Source: Saccharopolyspora galaxeae
GTDB taxonomy: Bacteria > Actinomycetota > Actinomycetes > Mycobacteriales > Pseudonocardiaceae
Reading direction: 5' to 3'
DNA: 64,000 nt
NCBI RefSeq assembly: GCF_016526145.1
Contig: NZ_JADDUE010000011.1
Location: 186,001-250,000, forward strand
Every line of letters starts with the position of its first letter. The stretch's first letter is position 1. Positions 1 to 7,876 of the stretch are shown piece after piece. The notes beneath the pieces are model-generated. The model was not told the origin of the DNA. It ran no database searches and saw only the letters and a list, made by a program, of their open reading frames with translations. Both the position numbers and the translations under genes were made by a program.

Positions 1-157
1 CGAGACTCCTGCCGCGGTGCACGTCGTGGCCACCAAGGCCGACGGGTCCACCGTGGAGTTCGAGGCGCCGGTGCGCATCGACACCCCCGGTGAGGCGGAC
101 TACTACCGCAACGGCGGCATCCTGCAGTACGTGCTGCGGAACATGATCCGCTCCTGA
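1..157 (+). CDS. acnA: Aconitate hydratase, C-terminal end (partial)
   Basis: The window opens inside this gene; reading from base 2 gives 51 residues up to a TGA at 155-157. The tail contains [20 protein letters not shown], the very conserved C-terminus of AcnA-type aconitases, where the swivelling domain 4 closes over the [4Fe-4S] cluster and binds citrate/isocitrate. The enzyme interconverts citrate and isocitrate in the TCA cycle in the cytoplasm. Catalytic and cluster residues lie upstream, outside the window. A strong hairpin follows the stop, so the transcript probably ends here. Identification is confident from the tail alone. Confidence 0.93.
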   Translation, partial: ETPAAVHVVATKADGSTVEFEAPVRIDTPGEADYYRNGGILQYVLRNMIRS

Positions 158-188
158 AGGCACCTGCCGATCCGGCAGGTAACGTACG

Positions 189-223
189 ACGGCCCCGGTG
201 CGCCACAAGCGCGCCGGGGCCGT
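189..223. terminator. Bidirectional hairpin terminator
   Basis: Two 15-base arms (189-203 and 209-223) pair with one G-T type mismatch around a 5-base CACAA loop; the stem is almost all G-C. It lies between two convergent genes, the aconitase and the LCP protein, so it can serve both strands. There is no long T-run, as is common in actinomycetes. Confidence 0.75.
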
Positions 224-263
224 CTTGCGCCGTGCCGCGGTCCGGCTTCGTGCGTCGGGGCGG

Positions 264-1871
264 TCAGTTCACGCAGGTGAGGCCGCCCGCGTTGAGGGCA
301 TCGGGCGGGACCGGCTGTGCTGGGCCGGTCGGATCGGGGCTGGTCGGATCGGGGCTCGTCGGCTCGGTCCCGGCGCTCGTCGCTTCGGTCTGCGGCTGCG
401 GCGCGGAGGTTTCGCCGGTGGACTGCTGCGAGTCGCTCGTCTCCGGTTCGGCTGAGTACTCCGACGTCGTCCGGGGCGTCGTCCGGCCGGTCGCCGTGCT
501 CACCGGGTGCTCGCTGGTCGCGGGGGCGCGTCCGGTGGTTTCGCCGGTTCCGGTCTCGGCCGATCCGGTTTCGGCGGTGCCCGGTGCGCCAGTGCTGGGC
601 GATCCGGTTCCGGTTTCGGCGGTGCCCTGCTCGCCGGTTTGCGTCTCGCGACCGCCGGTCTCACCGGTCGTGGGCGCACTGCCCTCGCCGGTTTCGGGAG
701 TACTCGCGCCTTCGCCGGTGGTCTCGGCGGCGCCGGTGGGGGCCTCTCCCGTTTCCTGCGCCGTCTCTCCCGTTTCCTGGCCGGACTCCCCTGTTTCCTG
801 CGCGGGCGCCGGCCTGCCGTGCGCCGCGTGGTGCACGGCGCGGCTCACCTCCAGCGGATCCACCCGCACCGCCTCCCCGTCCGGGGTGTCGTAGGCGGCG
901 TCCTGGATCGGGATCGTGGAGAACGCCACGTCCCCGGCCGCGAGCCCTTGCATCCGCTGCGCGAACGCGAGCAGGTCCCAGTCCCGGTCCAGCACGATCG
1001 AACGCCGCGCCGAGTCGATCAGCCCGCCGAGCTTGGCGGGCTGGGCCAGCAACCCACCGGAGGTCGCGGTGCGCACGAACCCGGCGAGGAACGCCTGCTG
1101 GCGCACCATCCGGTCCAGGTCGCCACGAGGCAGTCCGTGCCGCTGCCGCACGAACGACAGCGCCTGCGCACCCGAGATCAGCTGGTGCCCGGCGCGGAAG
1201 TCGGCACCGGAGTACGGGTCGTGCACGGCCTCGCGCAGGCACACCGGCACGCCGCCGATCGCCTCGGTGAGCTGGGCGAAGCCGAGCAGGTTCACTTCGG
1301 CGTAGTGGTCGACCTGCACGCCGGTCAACTGCTGCACGGTGTCGGTGAGGGTCCTGCGGCCTGCGTCGGCGGCCCGCCGCTCCCGCTCAGCGGGATCGGC
1401 GACACCGGTGAGCGCCTCCGCGGCCTGGCTCTTGCCGCGCCCGTACGCCGAATTGATCTTGTGCTCGCCGTGGCCGGGGATGCTGGTGTAGGTGTCGCGC
1501 GGCAGCGACATGGCGGTGGCACCCGCGCCGTTCGACGGGATGTGCACCAGCATCAGCGTGTCGGTGAGGTTCGCCGGGTTGTCGCCCGCGCGCAGCCGCC
1601 GCAGCACGTCGTCCGGCAGCGGCCTGCCCTGCGAGTCGGTGCGGCTGTCCAGCCCGACCAGCAGGATGTCGGTGGCCCCGTCGGCGGCCGCGCCGTCGGT
1701 GGCGGAACTGGTGCTCAGCGCCCAGCGCAGTTCGCCGTAGTTCGCCCATCCGTACCCGGTGACCGCCAGCACCAGCACCGACAGCAACGCGAAACCAACC
1801 CGACCGGCGATCACGGCACGTGATCGGCGCGGCAGCTGCGGTGCGTCGTAATCGCGCGGATCCTCCGCCAC
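264..1871 (-). CDS. LCP-family (LytR-CpsA-Psr) cell wall ligase
   Basis: This 535-residue protein has a short cytoplasmic N-terminus, one membrane anchor at about residues 22-44, and an LCP domain at about 66-300 with the landmarks DILLVGLDSR, SLPRDTYTSIP, KINSAYGRG, ADFRAGHQLISG and FVRQRHGLPRGDLDRM. LCP proteins sit outside the membrane and transfer polyprenyl-linked polymers (arabinogalactan or teichoic-acid-like glycans) to peptidoglycan. The Arg and Asp residues used to bind pyrophosphate and metal are in place. The last third (about 350-520) is a low-complexity tail full of T-G-E units, presumably an extended wall-spanning stalk, ending in LNAGGLTCVN. The start is a GTG with GGGGGTG just upstream. 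Which wall polymer it attaches cannot be told. Confidence 0.88.
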   Translation of the reverse strand: MAEDPRDYDAPQLPRRSRAVIAGRVGFALLSVLVLAVTGYGWANYGELRWALSTSSATDGAAADGATDILLVGLDSRTDSQGRPLPDDVLRRLRAGDNPANLTDTLMLVHIPSNGAGATAMSLPRDTYTSIPGHGEHKINSAYGRGKSQAAEALTGVADPAERERRAADAGRRTLTDTVQQLTGVQVDHYAEVNLLGFAQLTEAIGGVPVCLREAVHDPYSGADFRAGHQLISGAQALSFVRQRHGLPRGDLDRMVRQQAFLAGFVRTATSGGLLAQPAKLGGLIDSARRSIVLDRDWDLLAFAQRMQGLAAGDVAFSTIPIQDAAYDTPDGEAVRVDPLEVSRAVHHAAHGRPAPAQETGESGQETGETAQETGEAPTGAAETTGEGASTPETGEGSAPTTGETGGRETQTGEQGTAETGTGSPSTGAPGTAETGSAETGTGETTGRAPATSEHPVSTATGRTTPRTTSEYSAEPETSDSQQSTGETSAPQPQTEATSAGTEPTSPDPTSPDPTGPAQPVPPDALNAGGLTCVN

Positions 1872-2137
1872 GATTCACCCCCTAGACCCCGGTGACCGCT
1901 GGTGAGACTAGCCGCGACTGCTCCGTTCAGCCGTGTGCCGCCGGCGTCCGCGATGCCGGTCATCGGGTCGAATTCGGGACGATCGGCGGCGTGCGGTCAC
2001 GCTCGGCGGTGGAAGTCGCCGATCGGCCCGACCACCCGCGGGCGAGTGGCGGCGGTCGTTACCCTGCTCGGTAGCGGAATCACGGATTTCACGTCACTCG
2101 CGGTCACCGGCCGCGTCGCAGCCCCCGGAGGTGAACC

Positions 2138-2425
2138 ATGTCCGACGATTCGGAGGATGCTCACTCCGGCGGAGAGCTGCCCGCGCGGGAGGGGCGGCCG
2201 ATCGCGGTCCGCTACCAGCCCGGAGTGGTCGGTGAATCGCGCAGGCAAGCTCACCTGGCGCTGACCGAGCCCGGCACCGACGACGCCGCATATTGGACGA
2301 CCGCGTGCGGCCAGGTGATCCCGGCCGACGTCGCCGAGGTCGCCGACCGGCCTTGGGGGATGCCGTGCCTGCGCTGCCTGGTGGGAATGCCCGAAGCGCC
2401 GTGCCCGGCGGGTACGGGCGAGTGA
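2138..2425 (+). CDS. Small conserved Cys-containing protein, unknown function
   Basis: This is a 95-residue soluble protein with no family I can name. It is hydrophilic and carries C-G-(x)19-M-P-C-L-R-C-L near the C-terminus, a Cys arrangement that could bind zinc but is not a standard ribbon. The start is well supported: GGAGGTGA lies five bases before the ATG. It is convergent with the HAD gene, whose stop lies 13 bases away. The strong ribosome site and actinobacterial codon use make it a likely real gene. No function is proposed. Confidence 0.7.
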   Translation: MSDDSEDAHSGGELPAREGRPIAVRYQPGVVGESRRQAHLALTEPGTDDAAYWTTACGQVIPADVAEVADRPWGMPCLRCLVGMPEAPCPAGTGE

Positions 2426-2438
2426 CCGCCTCGCGCGT

Positions 2439-3110
2439 TCAGGCGCGGGTGATGGCGCGGCAGGCGTCGAGCACGTCGGAGCCGGTGAAGTCCGGTTCGC
2501 TCAACGAGCCGAGGAACAGCCGCTCCTTGCGTGCAACCCATGCGGTGGCCATGCCGGAGGCTTTCGCACCGTGCAGGTCCCAACCGTGCGAGGCGATCAT
2601 CACCGCACGGGACGCATCGGTCCCGATCCTTTCCAGACCGCTTCGGTAGACCTCCGGCGCGGGTTTGTAGGCACGCGGCCGGTCGCTTCCGGTGACCACG
2701 TCGAAGCGCTCGCGCAGCCCGGCGGCTTCCAGCGCGGCTTCGGCGGTCGCGGTGGTGCTGTTGGTGACCGTGGCGATCCGCAGCCCGGCCTCGCGCAGCA
2801 GCGCCAGCGCGTCCGGCACTTCCGGGTAGGGCGGCATCCGGCCTGCGGTTTCGACCGCTGCCTGCACGACGCCGGATTCGGCGGTGAGCCCGGCCAGCTG
2901 CAACCGCCGCGTCACGGCGGACCGCAGGTAGTCCGCGAACGGCAGGTACTGGCCGACGAGCGTGTCGACCATCGCCCGCTGCACGGTCTCGTCGAGCAGG
3001 TCCAGGCCCACCTGTTCGCCGTTGCACGGCGCGGGCAGCGCGGCGCTGAGCGCCGCCGGGTCGAGCAGCGTGCCGTTGAGGTCGAACACCGCCCAGTCCA
3101 GGTCCGCCAC
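2439..3110 (-). CDS. HAD-superfamily hydrolase, haloacid dehalogenase-like
   Basis: This 223-residue soluble protein has HAD motif I as FDLNGTLLD (nucleophile Asp near residue 9), a helical cap at about 15-90, motif II as TVTNSTTAT, the conserved Lys in RAYKPAPEVY and motif IV in MIASHGWDLHGAKASG. This pattern fits the type II 2-haloacid dehalogenase branch rather than sugar phosphatases. HAD enzymes of this branch hydrolyse small organic halides or act as phosphatases. In motif I the second Asp of DxD is replaced by Asn (DLN), which is usual for dehalogenase-like members that do not need magnesium. The substrate is unknown. It is a single gene with no clear operon partner. Confidence 0.85.
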   Translation of the reverse strand: MADLDWAVFDLNGTLLDPAALSAALPAPCNGEQVGLDLLDETVQRAMVDTLVGQYLPFADYLRSAVTRRLQLAGLTAESGVVQAAVETAGRMPPYPEVPDALALLREAGLRIATVTNSTTATAEAALEAAGLRERFDVVTGSDRPRAYKPAPEVYRSGLERIGTDASRAVMIASHGWDLHGAKASGMATAWVARKERLFLGSLSEPDFTGSDVLDACRAITRA

Positions 3111-3236
3111 GTCCCGGATCCTTTCATGTCATCGCCGCCAGAGCCGTTACCGCGTCGGCACGGCGCAGGGTCGTTACGGCGGCGCAGGATCGTCGTTGCC
3201 TCGCGCAGCCTCGCAGAATCCGGGCGGACTCGGGAA

Positions 3237-3362
3237 TCAGGTCGCGGTGCCCGCCGGTGTGGAGCTGAGGAACTCGGTCATCTCGCCCGCTACCGCTTCG
3301 GGCTCGTCGAGCGTCGAGAGCACGTACGCGCCGGGGATTTCCGAGTACCGGGCACCCGGGCA
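3237..3362 (-). pseudogene. Alpha/beta hydrolase C-terminal remnant
   Basis: An open stretch of about 41 codons ends in TGA at 3237-3239 and reads like the last helix and strand of an alpha/beta hydrolase: IPGAYVLSTLDEPEAVAGEM then TEFLSS. A stop lies immediately upstream in frame, but the adjoining frame continues with a plausible preceding piece (DPRLTALMPG). The gene therefore seems shortened and frameshifted. No catalytic triad region survives. It fills part of an otherwise empty stretch between the HAD gene and the small Cys protein. The assignment rests on a short match to a general fold pattern. Confidence 0.35.
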
Positions 3363-3551
3363 TCAGCGCGGTCAGCCGCGGGTCGTGCTCGGGCGGCCTG
3401 CCGCGCCCCGCTCGCACCGGGGTGGGCCGTTGCGAGCCGATTTCGCGCCACTTGGCGGAATTCGTAACCCGATCAGGTTCCCGGAATTCGAGTGAACGAC
3501 TCATCGGTCCGCGAAAAACGAGCAGTGCGGTCCGTTTCCCGCCGGAAGCCG

Positions 3552-3779
3552 TCACGGCGGATCGTGCCTGCCGGTGTCGTGTTCGCCGTCGCAGCCCCAT
3601 TCGCCGTCGCAGCCCCATTCTTCGTTGCACTTGATGCACACCATCCCGCCGCCTTGCTTCGGCATCAGCACGTGCTCGCCCCCTTGCGGGCATTCGCCCA
3701 TCCGCGGCGGGGGCCGGAACCGGCCGGTCCGCGGGAACCTCCTCGCGGCACCGCTTCGACGTGCGCGCGCAGGGGTCAT
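3552..3779 (-). CDS. Small zinc-ribbon-like protein with CxxC, 75 aa
   Basis: The 75-residue reading frame has a basic N-terminus followed by GECPQGGEHVLMPKQGG, MVCIKCNEEWGC and a short W-G-C-D-G-E repeat. The C(x)n-H plus C-x-x-C set looks like a small treble-clef or zinc-ribbon knuckle. The chosen ATG has AGGAGG-like bases just upstream; a second ATG at residue 27 is possible. A larger in-frame extension upstream runs antisense to the methyltransferase gene and is not credible. The tandem EWGCDGEWGCDGE is encoded by a perfect 15-base DNA duplication. Function unknown; the gene is likely real. Confidence 0.6.
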   Translation of the reverse strand: MTPARARRSGAARRFPRTGRFRPPPRMGECPQGGEHVLMPKQGGGMVCIKCNEEWGCDGEWGCDGEHDTGRHDPP

Positions 3780-3903
3780 CTGGCCTCCTGTCGAGTCCAC
3801 CACAGCTGCCCGCAACTTTTCCGCGGCTGCGCGACCGCGCCCAGGCGCCATCCGGTCGGCATCGCGCAAAACCGGTGTGCGCGGTCCGTTACAGTGATCG
3901 CCG

Positions 3904-4623
3904 ATGAACGAGACCGAATACGTCGCCATCGCCGAGTCCGGGCACGAGGTGCAGAACCCCACCAGCCCGGCGAAGCTCGGCGAAGTCGCCGAGCACTTGG
4001 AGATCGGCGCGGGCGACCGGGTGCTGGACGTCGGATCCGGGCGCGGTTTCTGGGCGGTGGAGCTGGCCAAGCTCGGAGCCGACGTCGTCGGCCTGGAGAT
4101 CAACGCGGATTTCACCGCGGCCGCCGAACAGCGCGCGGCGGCCGCCGGGGTGCGCCAGCGGCTGCGCACCGTGCTCGGCCCTGCCGCGGAGTTCGAGCCG
4201 GAGCCGGGCGCCAGCACGGTCGGCAGCTGCCTCGGCGCGAGCTTCGCGTTCGGCGGCTACCGGCAGGCGCTGGAGTGGCTGGCGGGCGCGCTGGCCGATG
4301 GCGGCAGGCTCGCGATCGGCGAGCTGCATTCGCTGGACGACTCCGCCGGCGACGAGTTGCCCTCGCTGTCCGAGCTGGTGCACATCGCCGAGGAACTCGA
4401 CTTCGAGGTCACCGGGCTCGTCTCGGCCAGCACCGACGATTGGGACCGCTACGAGTCGCAGCACTGGAAGAACGTGCTCGACTGGGCGAAGCGCAACCCG
4501 GAGCATCCGGAGCGGGATTCGGTGCTGGCCGATTCGCGGCGATTCCGCAACGACTACCTGAGCCACCGCGGCGAGCTGGGCTGGACGATCGTGCTCGGCG
4601 CCAAGAAGGTCAGCGCGGGCTGA
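3904..4623 (+). CDS. Class I SAM-dependent methyltransferase
   Basis: This 239-residue cytoplasmic protein has the Rossmann SAM-binding motif I VLDVGSGRGFWAVELAK at about residues 37-53, the acidic ribose-binding end of strand 2 (GLEIN), and a later motif with IGELHSLDD. It would transfer a methyl group from S-adenosylmethionine to an unknown small molecule or macromolecule. The promoter looks leaderless: TACAGT lies eight bases before the ATG and no ribosome site is visible. It converges on and overlaps the deazaflavin-type oxidoreductase by 14 bases. No neighbour suggests a substrate. Confidence 0.85.
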   Translation: MNETEYVAIAESGHEVQNPTSPAKLGEVAEHLEIGAGDRVLDVGSGRGFWAVELAKLGADVVGLEINADFTAAAEQRAAAAGVRQRLRTVLGPAAEFEPEPGASTVGSCLGASFAFGGYRQALEWLAGALADGGRLAIGELHSLDDSAGDELPSLSELVHIAEELDFEVTGLVSASTDDWDRYESQHWKNVLDWAKRNPEHPERDSVLADSRRFRNDYLSHRGELGWTIVLGAKKVSAG

Positions 4624-5083
4624 GCACGAACACCCGCAGCTCGCGGTGCGGCGCGCGAGCCGCGTAGTCGTCGTAGGCCGGCCAGGCCGCGGTGATCACG
4701 TCGCGCCACAGGCGCTCGCGCTCCGCGCCGGTGATCAGCCTGGCGCGCACCGGGATTTCCCGCGTGTCCACGCGCACGCTCGCCTCCGGATTCGCCAGCA
4801 GGTTCGCCGACCAGCCGGGGTGCTTCTCGCCGCCCCAGTTCGAGCCGATCAGCACGAACTCCTCGCCGTGCGGCACGTACTGCAGCGGCACCTGCCGGAC
4901 CTTCCCGCTGCGGCGGCCGGTGGTGCTCAGCACCAGCGACGACTGCCCCGCCAGCTTCGCCAGGCTGACCCGCCCGCCGGTGCGCTGCTGCATCGCGAGG
5001 TCGAGCGGCACCAGCTTCTTCCCCAGCGCGGCGAACCACGGTTGCCTGCCGAGCTTCCGGGCCACTTTGGACATCGGCTTCAT
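4610..5083 (-). CDS. Nitroreductase/deazaflavin-dependent oxidoreductase (DDN-like)
   Basis: This protein of about 157 residues matches the F420/deazaflavin-dependent nitroreductase family (split beta-barrel flavin fold). Hallmarks are LVLSTTGRRSGKVRQVPL (a T-x-G-R-x-S-G-x-x-R-x-x-P-L core), FVLIGSNWGGEKHPGWSANL and LITGAERERLWRD. Members use F420H2 to reduce quinones or nitro compounds at the membrane surface in actinobacteria. The start was taken at the first ATG (MKPMSK), because longer versions run into the upstream gene region on the other strand. Its 3' end overlaps the methyltransferase by 14 bases. F420 dependence is a family expectation, not seen directly. Confidence 0.85.
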   Translation of the reverse strand: MKPMSKVARKLGRQPWFAALGKKLVPLDLAMQQRTGGRVSLAKLAGQSSLVLSTTGRRSGKVRQVPLQYVPHGEEFVLIGSNWGGEKHPGWSANLLANPEASVRVDTREIPVRARLITGAERERLWRDVITAAWPAYDDYAARAPHRELRVFVLSPR

Positions 5084-5240
5084 GCCGACCACTGTCCCAT
5101 GTCCCGAATGCGAACTGCGCCGGGTAGTGCCGACGGTGGGCGATCCGATTCGGACCGTGATCGCGCGGCGGCTGCGCCCGACGCACGCGGACGTTCCGGT
5201 ACCGTTCGGCCAACTCACCGGCCCTTGTGGAGGGACTCTG

Positions 5241-5552
5241 ATGACAGCGGTGCCCGTCGAAGACCTCAGAGCCGTCCTCGGCACCGTCGCCGACCTGATC
5301 GACGGCGTCGGACCGGGCGAGTGGAACAACCCCACGCCCTGCCCGGAGTGGGAGGTCCGCGACTTGGTCAACCACATGGTCCTCGGGCACCGCTTGTTCA
5401 CCGGCATCCTGCGCGGTGAGGCGACCGTTGCGCCTGGTGCCCTGGACCCTGCGGCAGCCGACCTGCTCAGCGACGACCAAGCTCACCGTGCCCAGCGCGC
5501 GGTTCCTGCAGGGGTGAGGGCGTCATCGGCGATCAGGATGCGCAGGCCGTAG
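5241..5552 (+). pseudogene. Truncated TIGR03086/mycothiol-dependent DinB-like protein
   Basis: The first 70 residues match the N-terminal helix bundle of TIGR03086-type maleylpyruvate-isomerase/DinB-like proteins: DLIDGVGPGEWNNPTPCPEW followed by VRDLVNHMVLGHRLF. Family members are about 190 residues and bind a metal with a His in this motif plus two more His in the second half. Here the similarity stops after LLSDDQA, and an unrelated 20-residue tail leads to a stop at residue 104. The second half of the family is not found in any frame downstream. I infer a deletion. GGAGGGAC before the ATG shows the original start survives. Confidence 0.6.
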
Positions 5553-5613
5553 ACGTCGTGATCGACACCTTCCACGTCTTCCGGGACCCGCGGCCTGGTC
5601 CTGTCTCGCCTCT

Positions 5614-5630
5614 GCCGGGCTGAGCCCGGC
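5614..5630. terminator. Short G-C hairpin
   Basis: GCCGGGC-TGA-GCCCGGC forms a perfect 7-pair stem with a 3-base loop. It lies about 50 bases past the OPT transporter stop on the minus strand and just beyond the truncated TIGR03086 frame on the plus strand, so it could end either transcript. No T-tract is present. Confidence 0.4.
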
Positions 5631-5680
5631 ACACGGGCTACGAGTCCTCAATGGACAGCGGTTTCTGCCGGGCCCGCGGG

Positions 5681-7711
5681 CTATTCCTCCTTGCGCGCGG
5701 TGCGGTACAGCCACACCACGAAGAACAGGAACGCCGCGATCCCCAACGTGTTCGTGAGAACGGTGAACGCACCCTCGGACATCCCGAGCGCCGACGGCGC
5801 GATCGCGAACACGTCCGAACTCTGCGCGATGGCGAACGGAATGGCGAGCACGATGCCCACCAGCGCCTCACCGGTGATGAGCCCGGAGGCGAACAGGACT
5901 CCCGGACCGTTGTCCGCGCCACGCTTGCGGCGAGCGACGAGATGGGCGATCACGCCGCCCACGAAGATCGGCACCGACAGCTCCAGCGGCAGGTACAACC
6001 CGACGGCGACGGCGAGCACGGGCATCCGGAACGACGCCTCGCGGCGCTGGAGAACCTGGTCGGCCACGATCAGCAGCACGGCCAGCACGCCGCCCCCGGC
6101 GATCATCGCCCAGGGCAGCCCGCCGCCGAAAACGCCCTCGCCGATGGAACTCATCAGCGCCGCCTGCGGCGCCTGCAACGCTTGCGACGGGTCCATGCCG
6201 GATCGCGGGAACGAGTTGCCCATCCCGTAGGCCGCGTAGAGCACCGACAGGATCGGCGCGATGCACAGCGCGGAGACCACGACGCCCACGATCAGCATGA
6301 TCTGCTGCTTGAACGGCGTCGCGCCGAGCAACCGCCCGGTCTTGAGGTCGTGCAGGTTGTCCCCGGCGATCGCCGCCGCGCAGCTGACCACGCCGGAGAT
6401 CAGCACCGCCGTGGCCGCGCCTATGGTCGCCTTGGCCTCGTCGGCGCCGAAATCGATCTGGGTGCCGAGGATGCCCAGCAGCACCAGCGAACTCGTCAGC
6501 AGCGTCAGCACGGTCACGCCGGACACCGGATTGTTCGACGAACCGACCAGCCCGGTCATGTACCCGGAAACCGACGAGAACACGAACCCGGCCAGCAGCG
6601 CGAAAACCAGGCCGAAGGCGAGCGTCCCGGCGAACACGCCGCTGCCGATCTCCAGCCGCGAACGGTCCACCACGAACAGGAACACCAGCAGCACCGGCGC
6701 CGCCATCACGAGCGTGCCGTAGCCGAGCCAGTTCGCCGGGATGTCGCGTTCGGTGCGCGGCACATCGGCGCCTTCGCCGCTGCGCGCGGCGCGGACCGCG
6801 CTGATCGACGAGCGGATGCTGGTCACCATCGGCCGCACGACCGACAGCAGCGCCCACACCCCGCCCACGGCCATCGCGCCGACGCCGAGGTACCGGATCT
6901 GCTCGTCCCACACGGCCTCCGCCGCGTCGAAACCGGTGGCGTCGCCGACGATCCCTTGCAGCGCAACGGGATCCGCCAGCGCCATGTACAGCGGGATTCC
7001 CGCGAACCAGGCCAGCGCACCGCCCGCGAAGACGAGAACGGCGATGTTCAGGCCCACGATGTAGCCGACGCCCAGCAACGCGACGCCGAGCTCGCTGCCG
7101 AGGCCGATGACCACGCCACCGGCTTTCACCGCCCCGGTGACGGTGCCGGACGCGATGCCCAGCCCGGTCTGCGCGAACTTCAGCAACGCGCCCGCGAGAC
7201 CGGCGATCGTGATGTAGCGGGCGCTGCGCCCACCGCGCTGCCCCGCTTTGAGCACTTCGGCGGTGGCCACGCCTTCGGGGAACCGCAACGGTTTCTCGAC
7301 GATGAGCGCGCGCCGCAGCGGCACGGTGAACAGCACGCCGAGCACGCCGCCGCACAACGCGATCGTGGCCACCGGCAGGAACGGGAACCCGTTCCAGTAG
7401 CCCAGCAGCACCAGCGCGGGCAGCGTGAAGATCACTCCCGCGGCCAGCGCCTCACCGGCCGATGCCGCGGTCTGCACGATGTTGTTCTCCACCACGGTGG
7501 CGCCGCGCAGCATCCGCAGCACCGCCATCGAGATCACCGCCGCCGGGATCGAGGCGGACACGGTCAGCCCGACCTTGAGCCCGAGGTAGGCGTTGGCCCC
7601 GGCGAGGACCGCCGCCAGCACGATGCCGAGCACGACGGCCTTGGCGGTGATCTCCCGCGGGCTCGAGCTCGCGGGCACGTAAGGTTCGTGATCCGTACTC
7701 GTCGGCTTCAT
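5681..7711 (-). CDS. OPT-family oligopeptide/metal-chelate transporter
   Basis: This polytopic membrane protein of about 676 residues belongs to the OPT family. It starts with a short polar leader, then ITAKAVVLGIVLAAVLAGAN and AYLGLKVGLTVSASIPAAVI, a diagnostic N-terminal pair for the prokaryotic OPT branch. Roughly 14-16 hydrophobic segments follow, with NNIVQTAASAGEALAAG and SNNPVSGVT as other family marks. OPT proteins import peptides or metal chelates with protons. The ATG used is the second possible start; it avoids 24 extra polar residues upstream. The gene stands alone, facing away from the truncated TIGR03086 gene. Substrate unknown. Confidence 0.9.
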   Translation of the reverse strand: MKPTSTDHEPYVPASSSPREITAKAVVLGIVLAAVLAGANAYLGLKVGLTVSASIPAAVISMAVLRMLRGATVVENNIVQTAASAGEALAAGVIFTLPALVLLGYWNGFPFLPVATIALCGGVLGVLFTVPLRRALIVEKPLRFPEGVATAEVLKAGQRGGRSARYITIAGLAGALLKFAQTGLGIASGTVTGAVKAGGVVIGLGSELGVALLGVGYIVGLNIAVLVFAGGALAWFAGIPLYMALADPVALQGIVGDATGFDAAEAVWDEQIRYLGVGAMAVGGVWALLSVVRPMVTSIRSSISAVRAARSGEGADVPRTERDIPANWLGYGTLVMAAPVLLVFLFVVDRSRLEIGSGVFAGTLAFGLVFALLAGFVFSSVSGYMTGLVGSSNNPVSGVTVLTLLTSSLVLLGILGTQIDFGADEAKATIGAATAVLISGVVSCAAAIAGDNLHDLKTGRLLGATPFKQQIMLIVGVVVSALCIAPILSVLYAAYGMGNSFPRSGMDPSQALQAPQAALMSSIGEGVFGGGLPWAMIAGGGVLAVLLIVADQVLQRREASFRMPVLAVAVGLYLPLELSVPIFVGGVIAHLVARRKRGADNGPGVLFASGLITGEALVGIVLAIPFAIAQSSDVFAIAPSALGMSEGAFTVLTNTLGIAAFLFFVVWLYRTARKEE

Positions 7712-7876
7712 GCTGCCGCCATTCGGTCCGCTCTCGGATGTTGTACGGGAGCTGAACCTATCTACGGGCGGCGTGGTCCACACCGAGTTTGCACCGATCC
7801 GTTACCCGCGGATTTCCCATAATATGGGCATTGCGGACGAAGCGGCCGAATCGCCGGGGGCTTCTCGAACCAGCCG

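Noticed and set aside
5535-5580. Minus-strand LRILIADDA, like the start of a response regulator
   Set aside because: Only about nine residues match and no continuation is seen; too short to call even as a remnant.
5651-7822. Long plus-strand open frame of 723 codons opposite the OPT transporter
   Set aside because: It is rich in His, Arg, Gln and Asp with no domains, the expected antisense shadow of a high-GC membrane-protein gene.
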